In this document: positions 8,559 through 18,158 of the stretch, piece after piece | How positions within the stretch are numbered: the first letter of the stretch is position 1 | How the letters are laid out: each line of letters starts with the position of its first letter | Origin: an uncultured bacterium | GTDB lineage: Bacteria > Bacteroidota > Ignavibacteria > Ignavibacteriales > Melioribacteraceae | Direction of reading: 5' to 3' | NCBI GenBank assembly: GCA_937936675.1 | Contig: CALDDL010000242.1 | Location: 1 to 55,815, forward strand | DNA length: 55,815 bases | The notes under the pieces: model-generated | Databases searched by the model: none | Told to the model about the DNA's origin: nothing | What the model saw: only the letters and a program-made list of their open reading frames with translations | Made by a program: the position numbers and the translations under genes

Positions 8559-9458
8559 TTAATCCATTTTCCCGCGTGGATGGTGATCATGATGCTGTTG
8601 CTTTACAAAATTATTATCAATATGAGTATAAATTTGGGTAGTCGAAATATCTGAATGCCCAAGCATCTCTTGCACGGATCTCAAATCTGCTCCCCCTTCG
8701 ATTAAATGAGTTGCAAATGAATGCCTAAAGGTATGCGGATGAATATTTTTTTTAATTCCCGATTTTTTCACATACATATCAACAATTTTCCAAACACCCA
8801 TACGCGATAATTTCTTTCCCCTGCTATTAAGAAATAAAATGTTTTCACTTTTTAATTTATTTTCAAGATGAGGGCGTGAATGTAATAAATAATTTTTGAT
8901 ATAATTAAGGGCAGAGGTGCCGACCGGAACTAATCTTTCTTTAGAACCTTTACCAAATACTCTTACCATCTCTTCTTTGATAAAAACATTATTTACAGTG
9001 AGATTAATCAATTCAGAAATTCTTAATCCGGAAGAATAAAATAGTTCTAAGAGTGCTTTATCTCTCCTTCCTCTAATATCATCGCTATCGGCAGAATTAA
9101 GAATTAATTCTATTTCTTGAAATGAAAGAACATCGGGAAGTGACCTTTCTTTTTTTATAGATGGAATTTTAACCATTGGATTCTTAGCAATATATTCATT
9201 CTTCATAAGGAATTTAAAAAAACCCTTGAATGAAGAAATATATCTAGCGACAGTCGAACTACCTAATCCTTCTTTATTAATAGAAGAGAAGTAGTTAATT
9301 ATGGTTTCAGAATTTACATCGCTGAAATCAATAATACTTTCCTTTTCTAAGTACGACAAAAATTTCATCAGATCATTTTGGTATGAAAAGATTGTATTAT
9401 CGGATAAATTTTTTTCCAATTTAACAATCGATAAGTATTCTTTAACGAATTGCTCCAT
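8559..9458 (-). CDS. xerD: Tyrosine recombinase XerC/XerD
   Basis: About 299 residues. It has the N-terminal SAM-like DNA-binding domain and C-terminal catalytic domain. The catalytic set is visible: R in SGLRISE, K in GKGSKERLVP, HTFR, H in LGHSD and the nucleophile Y in TQIYTH. The ending HHPRGKMD matches the XerC/D C-terminus. The longest frame begins with a GTG at 9467; the ATG at 9458 directly after the stop of the upstream gene is the better start. Xer proteins resolve chromosome dimers at dif together with FtsK, which is also in this window. No second Xer is seen here, so C versus D is not settled. Confidence 0.93.
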   Translation of the reverse strand: MEQFVKEYLSIVKLEKNLSDNTIFSYQNDLMKFLSYLEKESIIDFSDVNSETIINYFSSINKEGLGSSTVARYISSFKGFFKFLMKNEYIAKNPMVKIPSIKKERSLPDVLSFQEIELILNSADSDDIRGRRDKALLELFYSSGLRISELINLTVNNVFIKEEMVRVFGKGSKERLVPVGTSALNYIKNYLLHSRPHLENKLKSENILFLNSRGKKLSRMGVWKIVDMYVKKSGIKKNIHPHTFRHSFATHLIEGGADLRSVQEMLGHSDISTTQIYTHIDNNFVKQQHHDHHPRGKMD

Positions 9459-9459
9459 A

Positions 9460-11661
9460 CTAACCACTTATACCGGTTGATTTATTCTCAATCTCCGATT
9501 GATTAGGATAACGAATTCTTTTATGATGCTGAGTTACTAAACTAGCTAGGAAGGATTGTTTGATTTTTGTAATATCAGCAAAAGTAATAGGAGCATCATT
9601 TAGTTGACCATCACTAATTCTATAATTTATTAAATTGTTTATAACGTTTTCAATTTTGCCAGGTTCGGGATCATTCATAGCTCTAACGGTTGATTCACAT
9701 GCATCGGCTAACATTACTAAGGCGGTTTCTTTCGTGTTTGGTTTGGGACCATTATAACGGAATTTTTTTATATCAACATTCTCCTCGCCATAAAGTTCTT
9801 TTGCTTTCTCATAAAAAAATGAAATTACTAATGTTCCGTGATGCATTGGAATAAAATCGATAATCTCTTGAGGCAGTTGATATCTTTTAGCTAATTCAAT
9901 TCCTTTTGATACATGTTCAAGAATAATATTTGCGCTTTCTTCTGGAGACAAATCTTCATGTTTATTCCCTTTATCCATTTGGTTTTCTACAAAACTGGAT
10001 GGATCTATTATTTTGCCCAGATCATGATAGTAAGCTCCCACACGTGCCAGGATCGGCTTTGCACCAATTGCCTCCGCAGCATTTTCGACCATTGCTCCGA
10101 TTGTCATGGAGTGAGTAAAAGTACCGGGTGCTGATCTTGCAATCTCCTTTAATCCCGGTCTATTAAAATCAGTTAGTTCCAATAATGTAAGATCGGTTGT
10201 GATTTTAAAAATCCGTTCGATAAATATTATTAGTCCGTAGGTAAGTATTGGACTCACCAAGGCATTAGAAAATGCGAATCCTGCGGTAATCAAAATTTGA
10301 TCATAAGACTCGAAGCGTTCTAATCCAAAAGCTAGAATACCCAATGCATAACCAAGAAAAATGTAAGAGAACGAACGAAATATTTGAGTACGATTTTTAA
10401 TATCACGCACAGTATAAGCAGCAAATGCACCGGCAAGTATATTAATTACTGAAAAGACATAGTCGTTACCTCTTAAACCACCGCATGTAAGAGCTATAAC
10501 TATGGTACCATAAAACCCAACTCTTGAATCAAAAATAATAGTAAGTAACATAGAAGCCACAGGTAATAATACCAGATACTCCACCGGAGCTTTTACATTT
10601 ATTTGAAATACAATAAAAGTGAGAAAGCTGATAAATAATATCAGTATTGCAATAAGAAGAAGCTTTAGATTATCATTGAATAGTTTTTTGCGGAATAGAT
10701 ATAGATAAATTATCAAGAGAACTATAATCAAAATAATATGAAGGAACTTGCCAAAGAGCTGAGCCAATCGTCCCCAAATCCCGATCTCTTCACCTTTGGC
10801 AATTCTATATGAATCAATTTTTAATTTTGATTCGGGAGTTATTCTATCATGCTTAGCAATTATTCTTTCATTCTCATTAACGATACCGATGTTTTTAGAG
10901 ATGCGGTCTTTTGCTTGTTCAATAGCTTTATCAGTTAGAGAGGGAGAATAAATTATGTTTGGTTTAAGGAAATGATCCAAATACTCAGTTAAAGCACTAT
11001 TAAGAGAATTATCACCGCCAAATGAATTTCTGAAATATAGATTAATGTAATCATTCTGTGAATTATAATCTAAGAATATTCTTTTAGGTACAATCCTCTC
11101 AAATCTTCCATCTCTTAATGCTATTGAATCTTTTCTGATCTCGCCATAATTAATATTGAGTAATCCCCTTTGATATATTCTCTCTAAAATTGTTTTAGAA
11201 AATGAAAGAAAATCCTGAAAAGATTTACCATAAATTCTTTTTGATAGATTATTACCAAAGCGATTTTTTATAGTTTCGAGAGATTGCTTACTAAGGAAAG
11301 ATATCTCTTCAACTGTCTCGGATGTTTTTGATGAAGAGATAATTCTTCTACTTATGTAGGAATTATAATTACTAATGGAATCCAATGAAGAAAACATTGC
11401 AGAAGAATCGCGCAGAAATATTTGATGAATTTTTTCTCCTGCTTCCTTTTGTTCTTTTGCGTAAAGGTCCTTACTCTTAAGAATTTCAAATGTCTTAGAA
11501 GCAATCAAATCTTCCTCAATCCAAATTGAGCCGATCGTAATTTCAGATTCAATCGATTCACCTTTAGGAAACATCAAGACTATTAATAAAACAAGAACGA
11601 ATAAAATAGTTAATTTTACTCTAAGACTGTGTCTGATTTTATTTTTCTTTTCATCATTCAT
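9460..11661 (-). CDS. pgpH: 7TM-HD domain protein, PgpH/YqfF-type c-di-AMP phosphodiesterase
   Basis: 733 residues: a membrane anchor (about 17-31), an extracytoplasmic domain of about 270 residues, a block of membrane helices (about 303-482), then a cytoplasmic HD domain. The metal-binding HD is H546-D547 in YYHDLGK, with GTFTHS (H517) before it and MHHGT after it. Proteins of this architecture hydrolyse cyclic di-AMP to pApA and affect osmotic and cell-wall homeostasis. The start is followed closely by the divergently unrelated but co-directional HAD gene (5-base gap), and xerD follows at once. No c-di-AMP cyclase is in the window. Confidence 0.9.
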   Translation of the reverse strand: MNDEKKNKIRHSLRVKLTILFVLVLLIVLMFPKGESIESEITIGSIWIEEDLIASKTFEILKSKDLYAKEQKEAGEKIHQIFLRDSSAMFSSLDSISNYNSYISRRIISSSKTSETVEEISFLSKQSLETIKNRFGNNLSKRIYGKSFQDFLSFSKTILERIYQRGLLNINYGEIRKDSIALRDGRFERIVPKRIFLDYNSQNDYINLYFRNSFGGDNSLNSALTEYLDHFLKPNIIYSPSLTDKAIEQAKDRISKNIGIVNENERIIAKHDRITPESKLKIDSYRIAKGEEIGIWGRLAQLFGKFLHIILIIVLLIIYLYLFRKKLFNDNLKLLLIAILILFISFLTFIVFQINVKAPVEYLVLLPVASMLLTIIFDSRVGFYGTIVIALTCGGLRGNDYVFSVINILAGAFAAYTVRDIKNRTQIFRSFSYIFLGYALGILAFGLERFESYDQILITAGFAFSNALVSPILTYGLIIFIERIFKITTDLTLLELTDFNRPGLKEIARSAPGTFTHSMTIGAMVENAAEAIGAKPILARVGAYYHDLGKIIDPSSFVENQMDKGNKHEDLSPEESANIILEHVSKGIELAKRYQLPQEIIDFIPMHHGTLVISFFYEKAKELYGEENVDIKKFRYNGPKPNTKETALVMLADACESTVRAMNDPEPGKIENVINNLINYRISDGQLNDAPITFADITKIKQSFLASLVTQHHKRIRYPNQSEIENKSTGISG

Positions 11662-11666
11662 TTTTT

Positions 11667-12515
11667 TTAAGTTTCTTTTGCTTTCAAAAGAATTCTTAAG
11701 AATTCAGCGGTTCCATCTTCGTCATTAGTTCTTTTAGTAATTATATCCGCCATTTTTTTTAATTCAGGAACTGCATTCGCGACAGCAATTTTTAAGGCAT
11801 CGGTTTCAAATAAGGACTTATCATTATGCCAATCTCCAATTACCGCCGCATCCTTTTCTTTAATCTTTAGATGTTTGCATAATTTCTTTAATCCATTTCC
11901 TTTGCTGCTGCCAAGATTGCGAACTTCAAGATAATAAATTCCACCTTTGGAATTCGATTTATAATAAGAAGTTTGCAATCCAAATGTATATGGGAAAATA
12001 AGTTTTTGAGATACATGCTTAACGTATTCACCATAATCACTAGTCATTACCACTTCAAGCACTTCATTCAAATAATGTTCATAAGAATAGACAGGTTTAT
12101 AAACCGCACCAAACTTATCTAATACATCCGGGATAATTGAATTATCATCAGTATAATAAATTGCCGAAGGATGACATAAAGCAATCTTTAGAAAATATTT
12201 ATCTGCTAATTTTAGTGCTTTCTTTACGTACTTTGGTTTGATAAAAGTTTTATGAACAGGTTTTGTATCGGTATCTTTTTGGATCAAAGCACCGTCAAGT
12301 GAAATAATGGGTGCATCAATTTTCATCTCTTCCGAATAAGCAGAAACAGCAGAATGAAGTCTTCCGGTAGCAAAGGAAAAAGATACTCCATATTTTCTCA
12401 GTTCCTCAGTTAACTCTAAGCTTTCTTTTCCGATCATACCCTCATTATTCAAAAGAGTACCATCCAAATCAAAAACCACTAATTTTATCTTTTTAAGTCT
12501 TTCTTTGGTTACCAT
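11667..12515 (-). CDS. Cof-type HAD-superfamily hydrolase
   Basis: 282 residues. The nucleophile and acid are D16 and D18 in FDLDGT, and the late motif GDWHNDKSLFE supplies the magnesium ligands. The large C2B-type cap between them marks the Cof/YidA subfamily, which dephosphorylates sugar phosphates, nucleotides or FMN/PLP. The late motif usually reads GDxxND; here it is GDWHND, which fits. Substrate cannot be told. It lies 5 bases upstream of the pgpH-like gene, probably in one transcript. Confidence 0.9.
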   Translation of the reverse strand: MVTKERLKKIKLVVFDLDGTLLNNEGMIGKESLELTEELRKYGVSFSFATGRLHSAVSAYSEEMKIDAPIISLDGALIQKDTDTKPVHKTFIKPKYVKKALKLADKYFLKIALCHPSAIYYTDDNSIIPDVLDKFGAVYKPVYSYEHYLNEVLEVVMTSDYGEYVKHVSQKLIFPYTFGLQTSYYKSNSKGGIYYLEVRNLGSSKGNGLKKLCKHLKIKEKDAAVIGDWHNDKSLFETDALKIAVANAVPELKKMADIITKRTNDEDGTAEFLRILLKAKET

Positions 12516-12566
12516 TTTTTATGAATTTTATGAAAAAAATACTGACAGATAATAATCGAAAAGTAA

Positions 12567-12926
12567 TTATAGACTTTCGAGTTCTTTTACAGCTTCATTA
12601 ACTGTATTAAAAACAGGTAACACTCTATCAAGCTGAGAAATTTCGATGAGAGTTTTAACATTCTTAGTAGGCGATGCCAGCCGGATATGTCCTTCAGATG
12701 ATTGAAGTATTCTAAAAGCTAATAGAATTGCGCTTAATCCGGAGCTATCACAATAGTCCACTTCAGAGAGATCAATTACTAATTTCTTTGATTCTTCGGT
12801 ATGTAAAAGTATTGTAAATTCGCCTTTTACAAATCCTGCTATAGATGAATCAAATCGCTTTTCGTTTAATTTAAATATAACGATATCACCAATTTTCTTT
12901 ATTTCATAATTAATATTATCACTCAT
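12567..12926 (-). CDS. STAS-domain anti-anti-sigma factor
   Basis: 119 residues, one STAS domain. The phosphorylatable serine is S61 in VDYCDSSGL, the position used in SpoIIAA/RsbV-type antagonists. Such proteins bind and sequester a serine-kinase anti-sigma factor when unphosphorylated. No HPK/RsbW-type kinase or PP2C phosphatase is in the window, so its partners are elsewhere. 51-base and 72-base spacers separate it from its neighbours, so it may have its own promoter. Confidence 0.92.
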   Translation of the reverse strand: MSDNINYEIKKIGDIVIFKLNEKRFDSSIAGFVKGEFTILLHTEESKKLVIDLSEVDYCDSSGLSAILLAFRILQSSEGHIRLASPTKNVKTLIEISQLDRVLPVFNTVNEAVKELESL

Positions 12927-12998
12927 ATATCGCCAAATTTTTATGGAAACTGAATATAATTTACTAATTAATAGGAATTATTAAAACATTATAATGAA

Positions 12999-13532
12999 TT
13001 ATTTGTTACTAAACATCATTAAAAGATTTACTATATATTTCCCTCTATCGGAGAGATTATCGGACGTTTTTATTATTATATCATAAAACAATTCAGAATA
13101 ATCTTTAAAGTATCCTATCGACAAACAATTAGACGAAGAAGCTGATATAGTAGTTGCAAAAAAATCGTCTTCATAATTTAAATCAATAACTAAATCCTTT
13201 CTTTCCTTTTTATATTTTTCTAAAAATTCCTTCTTCGGCAATCCATAACGTGATAGATCATTTTCATTATAAGTAAGAAATTTAGTGCCTGAAAGAATTG
13301 GAAAGCTGCTAGTCTTATTATCTTCAATTATAAAAATGGCTCTTTTCCCTATCGATAAAAAGAAATTAATTATATAAGAATAACTGCTATATTCAGTTAC
13401 CCCTTTTGGGAAAATAAAAACAATAATTTCTGAATTTAGAAATTTATCTTTAATATTTAGCTGTGCCCTATCTTTTTTAGAATAACGCATTTTCAAAAGC
13501 ATATAACCAATTTTCTTATAAATTTTATTCAT
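12999..13532 (-). CDS. Uncharacterised protein, weakly DUF6913-like
   Basis: 177 residues, no signal peptide or clear membrane helix. A Rossmann-like pattern is visible: a strand-rich half with EIIVFIFPKG and KRAIFIIE, then KDLVIDLNYEDDFFATTISASSSNCLSIGYF, followed by DIIIKTS and a C-terminal YIVNLLMMF helix. From memory this order resembles the small DUF6913 family of Bacteroidota, itself reminiscent of a half glycosyltransferase family 9 fold; I cannot verify it. It ends one base from ligA and follows no obvious partner. No catalytic residues recognised. Confidence 0.6.
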   Translation of the reverse strand: MNKIYKKIGYMLLKMRYSKKDRAQLNIKDKFLNSEIIVFIFPKGVTEYSSYSYIINFFLSIGKRAIFIIEDNKTSSFPILSGTKFLTYNENDLSRYGLPKKEFLEKYKKERKDLVIDLNYEDDFFATTISASSSNCLSIGYFKDYSELFYDIIIKTSDNLSDRGKYIVNLLMMFSNK

Positions 13533-13533
13533 A

Positions 13534-15552
13534 TTATTCGATTCCTACAAGTTTAAGGAATGCCTCTTCATTGATTATATTTAGTCCTAATTTAAGAGCT
13601 TTATCATATTTAGAGCCGGCACTTTCTCCCACTATAACGTAATCAAGGTTTTTCGATATCGAGCTAAGAACTTTACCACCATTTGCAATAATAATATCTT
13701 TGGCTTTATCACGGGACATCGAAGAAAGTGTGCCTGTAATAATAAAATTCTTTCCGGATAATATCCTTTCTCCTTGTTGCTCCTCTTTTTCAAAATTTAA
13801 TCCGGTTTCTTTTAATTTTGCTATAAGGTCTCTATTTGATTGTAGCGAGAAAAATTCTACAACACTATTACTAATGCTAGTACCAATTTCATAAATAGAT
13901 TCAATTGCTTCTGAATCAGCTTCCATTAGTTTATCGATAGAACCAAAATGTTCGGCTAATTTTTGAGCTGCTCCTAAACCTACATAACGGATTCCAATAG
14001 CGAATAATACTTTCTCGAAAGGACGTGATTTACTATCTTCAATTGAAGTCAGCAAATTGCTTATACTCTTTTTACCCAATCGATCAATTTTTATTAATTC
14101 ATCTTCATGGTTCTTTAATAAGTAAATATCATAAATAGAATTTAAGTAACCCTTCTCAACAAATAAATTTACTAATGCTTCACCTAATCCATCGATATTC
14201 ATAGCCCCGCGTGAGGCGAAATGAATAATTCTACCTTTAACCTGTGCAGGGCAAGAATAATTTTCACAATAAAGTGCTACTTCTCCTTCAGTTTTAATTA
14301 ATTCACTTCCACATTCCGGACATCTTTTAGGAGGAAGAGTCATTATTGAATCACTTACTCTTTTTTCTTTGACGACTGAGACAACTTTAGGAATTACATC
14401 CCCCCCTTTTTCTATTACAACAGTATCTCTGATTCTTAAATCCTTACGAAGGATCTCATCGTAATTATGCAAAGTAGCACGGCTTATGGTAGAACCTGCT
14501 AAAAGAACAGGTTTTAATTCAGCAACGGGAGTAATAGCTCCCGTTCTTCCAACCTGCCAAGTGATATTTTCTAAAACCGTTTCCACTTGCTTGGCTTTAA
14601 ATTTATATGCAATAGCCCAGCGAGGAGATTTTGCTATCGTTCCAAGAATCTCTTGCTGTTTTTTAGAATTAACTTTTATTACCACTCCATCAATCTCATA
14701 AGGAAGTTCATCCCTTTTATCTTCCCATTCGTTGCAAAAATTAATTACTTCATTAATACTTTTACATAATTTATAGTTCGGATTAACTTTGAAACCTAAT
14801 TGATCTAGGATCTCTAAATTCTCTTTCTGCGAAGTAATACTAATATCGTTGGTAAAGAGATAATATAAGAATACTTGTAAATTTCTTGAAGCAACAATTT
14901 TTGAATCATGCAGTTTTATCGTACCCGCAGCAGAGTTGCGTGGATTAGCAAATAGTTTTTCTTCATTCAATAATCGTAATTCATTTATTTTCTTAAATGA
15001 ATCTAAGTCCAAAAAGACTTCACCTCTTACTTCAAAATTATTAAGAGCTTCATCCTTTGATTGTAATTTATCGACGATAAGGGGAAGTGAGCGGATGGTT
15101 TTAATATTTTGAGTTACATCTTCTCCTGAAGTCCCATCTCCTCTAGTAACAGCTTTATTATATATTCCATTTTGATAAAGAATGCTAATCGAAGCACCGT
15201 CAATTTTTAATTCACTTATGTATTCAATCTTTTCACCCGTAGGAAGATTTTCTCTTACCCGTCTATCGAAATCCAATAATTCATTTTGGTTATATGAATT
15301 CGAAAGGCTAAGCATAGGGCTTGAATGTTTAATTTCAGGAAAGGATTTGGAAAGGTCAGACGATACTCTTTGAGTAGGTGAATCCGGAGTAATTAATTCC
15401 GGGTGCGCTTTTTCTAATTCAATTAATTCATCTACTAATTTATCGTATTCAAAATCGGAAATTTGAGGATCGTTTTTAACGTAATACAAATATTCGTGCT
15501 TTCTTATTGCTTGTCTAAGCAACAAGACTCTATTTTCAATTTCCGGTATCAT
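13534..15552 (-). CDS. ligA: NAD+-dependent DNA ligase
   Basis: 672 residues, full length. It seals nicks in duplex DNA, using NAD+ to adenylate the active-site lysine. That lysine is K116 in LKIDGAS. Other landmarks: the N-terminal Ia domain YYVKNDPQISDFEYD, TRGDGTSGEDVTQNI, an OB-fold, a four-cysteine zinc finger (CPECG and CENYSC), helix-hairpin-helix repeats (GIRYVGLGAAQKLAEHFG) and a C-terminal BRCT domain (FIITGTLSSMSRDKA). The start lies 17 bases inside the upstream helix-turn-helix gene. Confidence 0.98.
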   Translation of the reverse strand: MIPEIENRVLLLRQAIRKHEYLYYVKNDPQISDFEYDKLVDELIELEKAHPELITPDSPTQRVSSDLSKSFPEIKHSSPMLSLSNSYNQNELLDFDRRVRENLPTGEKIEYISELKIDGASISILYQNGIYNKAVTRGDGTSGEDVTQNIKTIRSLPLIVDKLQSKDEALNNFEVRGEVFLDLDSFKKINELRLLNEEKLFANPRNSAAGTIKLHDSKIVASRNLQVFLYYLFTNDISITSQKENLEILDQLGFKVNPNYKLCKSINEVINFCNEWEDKRDELPYEIDGVVIKVNSKKQQEILGTIAKSPRWAIAYKFKAKQVETVLENITWQVGRTGAITPVAELKPVLLAGSTISRATLHNYDEILRKDLRIRDTVVIEKGGDVIPKVVSVVKEKRVSDSIMTLPPKRCPECGSELIKTEGEVALYCENYSCPAQVKGRIIHFASRGAMNIDGLGEALVNLFVEKGYLNSIYDIYLLKNHEDELIKIDRLGKKSISNLLTSIEDSKSRPFEKVLFAIGIRYVGLGAAQKLAEHFGSIDKLMEADSEAIESIYEIGTSISNSVVEFFSLQSNRDLIAKLKETGLNFEKEEQQGERILSGKNFIITGTLSSMSRDKAKDIIIANGGKVLSSISKNLDYVIVGESAGSKYDKALKLGLNIINEEAFLKLVGIE

Positions 15553-16411
15553 TCTTAGTATTAACTATTTTAAATGATTTGAAAACGCCTGTGGAATCTA
15601 TCTTAAGATGCCAAAGTTCATTACCCGAGGCAAGTACGCCTAAATTTTTACCGTTTAGTTTTGCAATTATAACCGCTGGAAATTGAACCGAGATTTCAAA
15701 TAATGTATCTGCTTTTATTTCTATCGGATTTTCAGGTGTAAGTATCTCTCTAAAGATTTCTTTTCTATCCGAGGATACTTTTATCCAAGTAGCTTTTGTA
15801 GCGGATATAGAAAGACTTAAACTATCAGATGAAAATTGAGTCGTAGTTTCCTTTAATGCCGGTTTTTGAATCTCTTCATATCTGGATTCCACAGCATTAT
15901 TAATTTCAGTATCAGAATTATCATCAATAATTTTCGGACTTGAATCAATGAATAAATAAACAGCAATAGACCCGGCTATTAAAAATATTACTGCAATAGC
16001 TAAAGCACTCAAGAACTTTTTCTTTTCTAATTTTATACCACCAAAAGAAATAGTCTTTGTTTCAAAATTAGTTTCTGGTATTTCTAAAAATGGTTCGGGT
16101 TCGATTTTAAGTTCTGTCGGCGTTTCAGATGGAGGTTCGTTCGTAGTAACTTCTTGACTAGCCGAAAGACCTTTTTTAGCTTGATCATATTTTTTAATAG
16201 TTTCATTTACATCAAGATTCAGATATAGTGCATACTCTTTAATGAATGCACGTATATATAACTCAGGAAGAATATCAAAATTCCCGGTCTCAATAGCATT
16301 GAGGAACTTTACATCAATTCTAATCTTATTATAAACCTGTTGAAGTGAAATACCTTTCTCTTCTCTTAGAGATTTTAGTTCATCACCAAAATTTTTTAGT
16401 AATTCATTCAT
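15536..16411 (-). CDS. RodZ-like helix-turn-helix membrane protein
   Basis: 291 residues. An N-terminal Cro/CI-type helix-turn-helix of the RodZ kind (LRSLREEKGISLQQVYNKIRI-like, residues 12-75, with the AFIKEYALYL helix), a polar linker, one membrane helix (about 133-153) and a periplasmic beta-rich domain ending in a DUF4115-like segment (ATWIKVSSDRKEIF, LASGNELWHL). RodZ binds MreB and helps place the cell-wall elongation machine. mreB is not in the window, so the role in cell shape is inferred from architecture only. It overlaps ligA by 17 bases. Confidence 0.85.
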   Translation of the reverse strand: MNELLKNFGDELKSLREEKGISLQQVYNKIRIDVKFLNAIETGNFDILPELYIRAFIKEYALYLNLDVNETIKKYDQAKKGLSASQEVTTNEPPSETPTELKIEPEPFLEIPETNFETKTISFGGIKLEKKKFLSALAIAVIFLIAGSIAVYLFIDSSPKIIDDNSDTEINNAVESRYEEIQKPALKETTTQFSSDSLSLSISATKATWIKVSSDRKEIFREILTPENPIEIKADTLFEISVQFPAVIIAKLNGKNLGVLASGNELWHLKIDSTGVFKSFKIVNTKNDTGN

Positions 16412-16424
16412 ATATACCTATTAA

Positions 16425-17795
16425 TCAACTAATCCTTTTAATTCTTGCTGAGAAAGAGCCATCAATATTATGAAGATGAGGTAATGCACTTAGGCAACCA
16501 TTTTCGTCATAAAGTTCTTTTGGAAAGATCGATTTATCCACATCTAATTCATAATGAGGATTGCCAAAAAGAAATTTTTGAATAATTGAAATATTTTCTT
16601 CCGGCTCCATAGTGCAAGTGCTATAAACAAGATAACCACCGGGTTTGACTAAAGAAGCACCTTTCTCAAGCAGTTCAAATTGTGATACATTTAATTTGCG
16701 AATATCACCTAAATCTTTTTTCCATTTTACGTCCGGTTTCTTTGTAAGAGTACCAAGTCCAGAACATGGTGCATCGATTAAAACGCGATCAAATAATCCA
16801 TCATTATATTCAAGTGCATCGGCAACTTCGATTTTTACATTAGTAATTTTAAGTCTATTAAGATTTTTTTCTAATATTTTTGCCCTACTTTCATATTTAT
16901 CGAGAGCAATAATCTCACCTTCATTATTCATTAAATCGGCAATTAAGCCTGTTTTGCCACCGGGAGCAGCACAAAGATCTAAAACTCTCATCCCTGGTTT
17001 TGGATCTAATAAATAAACTGGGATACCTGTGCTTTCATCCTGAACACTAAAATAACCATTAGCAAAATATCCCCAATCGGTTATATTTGTCAAGATATTT
17101 AATTTGATAAAATCTTTTACGTAAATCGATTCTGTATATTTAAGATTAACATTATTGAGAAGTGATTTCAGTTCAGTTTTATTTGTAACTAAATTATTAA
17201 CGCGCAAAGATAAAGATGGTTTAGCATTATTAGCTATTAATAATTGTTCGGTATGTTCCTTTCCAAAACGCGCTAGCCATCGTTTTACCATCCAATATGG
17301 ATGTGAATAATATGTGGCAAGATAATTTACTAAATCTTCTTCAGGGTTAGGGTAATTTATTGCATCCTTCGTGCGTAAGATATTTCTTAAAACAGCATTA
17401 GTCTGATCGGCATGTTTCTGCCCTTGTAATTTTTTTACAAAATCAACAGATTCATTCACAGCAGCATAATCAGGTACTTTATCTAAAAACAACATTTGAT
17501 ATACTGCGACTCGAAGGGCATTTTTAATATTCGGAACGGCTTTAGAAAATTGTCCTTTATAAAATCCATTAAGTATCCAATCGATTCTACCCAACCACCT
17601 GATCACTCCATGAACAATTTCAAAAAGAAGAGCTTTATCTTGCCCGGAGAGTTCAGAATTTTTAATTTCGATTTCAAGTAGTTTATCTAAATATGCATCA
17701 GTCCTATCGATACGATTAAGAATTTTAATAGCAAGCCCACGCACACCGAGATATAAATTAGGCGAAAAATTATCAGTTGTTTGTTCCATAATCAC
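16425..17795 (-). CDS. rsmB: 16S rRNA m5C967 methyltransferase RsmB
   Basis: 456 residues. An N-terminal NusB-like domain (about 12-150) is followed by a SAM-dependent RNA m5C methyltransferase domain. The SAM loop is LDLCAAPGGKT, the first catalytic motif DAPCSGLGTLTKKPDVKW, and the nucleophile cysteine is in YSTCTMEPEEN. The NusB fusion separates RsmB from other m5C enzymes. The longest frame starts at an ATG two codons before a second ATG; either could serve. A strong terminator separates it from rpmE upstream, so its promoter should lie in 17796-17849. Confidence 0.95.
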   Translation of the reverse strand: MIMEQTTDNFSPNLYLGVRGLAIKILNRIDRTDAYLDKLLEIEIKNSELSGQDKALLFEIVHGVIRWLGRIDWILNGFYKGQFSKAVPNIKNALRVAVYQMLFLDKVPDYAAVNESVDFVKKLQGQKHADQTNAVLRNILRTKDAINYPNPEEDLVNYLATYYSHPYWMVKRWLARFGKEHTEQLLIANNAKPSLSLRVNNLVTNKTELKSLLNNVNLKYTESIYVKDFIKLNILTNITDWGYFANGYFSVQDESTGIPVYLLDPKPGMRVLDLCAAPGGKTGLIADLMNNEGEIIALDKYESRAKILEKNLNRLKITNVKIEVADALEYNDGLFDRVLIDAPCSGLGTLTKKPDVKWKKDLGDIRKLNVSQFELLEKGASLVKPGGYLVYSTCTMEPEENISIIQKFLFGNPHYELDVDKSIFPKELYDENGCLSALPHLHNIDGSFSARIKRIS

Positions 17796-17844
17796 AAAAA
17801 TAAATAAAAGAAACTAAAGATATGAAATTTGGAGAGTATCTGAA

Positions 17845-17872
17845 AACAAAAAGGGCTGCATAGCAGCCCTTT
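17845..17872 (-). terminator. Rho-independent terminator after rpmE
   Basis: A perfect GC-rich stem of 10 base pairs (17850-17859 with 17863-17872) with a 3-base loop. On the minus strand it is followed by TTTTTGTTTT, giving a terminator 10 bases after the rpmE stop. Confidence 0.92.
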
Positions 17873-17881
17873 CTTAGAAAA

Positions 17882-18091
17882 CTATTTGGCTTCTTTAAGC
17901 CCGTATTTTTTCTTAAATCTCTCAACGCGTCCAGTTGAATCTAACATCTTCTGCTTACCAGTAAAAAACGGATGACATTCTGAACAAATTTCTAATTTTA
18001 TTGAGTTTACAGTCGATCTAGTAATAAAATTATTACCGCAGACGCATGAAACCTCGCAACGTTGATAAACCGGATGTATTCCTTTTTTCAT
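17882..18091 (-). CDS. rpmE: 50S ribosomal protein L31 (zinc-binding form)
   Basis: 69 residues. L31 sits in the central protuberance of the large subunit and bridges to the small one. The zinc-binding form is shown by CVC near residue 16 and CSEC near residue 37; together these make the four-cysteine site. The ending GRVERFKKKYGL is the family signature. It is a single-gene unit with its own terminator; an AT-rich spacer of 67 bases lies upstream. Confidence 0.97.
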   Translation of the reverse strand: MKKGIHPVYQRCEVSCVCGNNFITRSTVNSIKLEICSECHPFFTGKQKMLDSTGRVERFKKKYGLKEAK

Positions 18092-18158
18092 TTCACATAC
18101 TCTTTATTTTAGAATCATTAAAATAACTAATTGTTATAAAAATATCAAATATTTTTAA

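Noticed and set aside
18138..18156. AT-only inverted repeat after the anti-sigma-like gene
   Set aside because: The stem of 8 A-T pairs has no G-C pair and is unlikely to act as a strong terminator; likely chance in AT-rich DNA.
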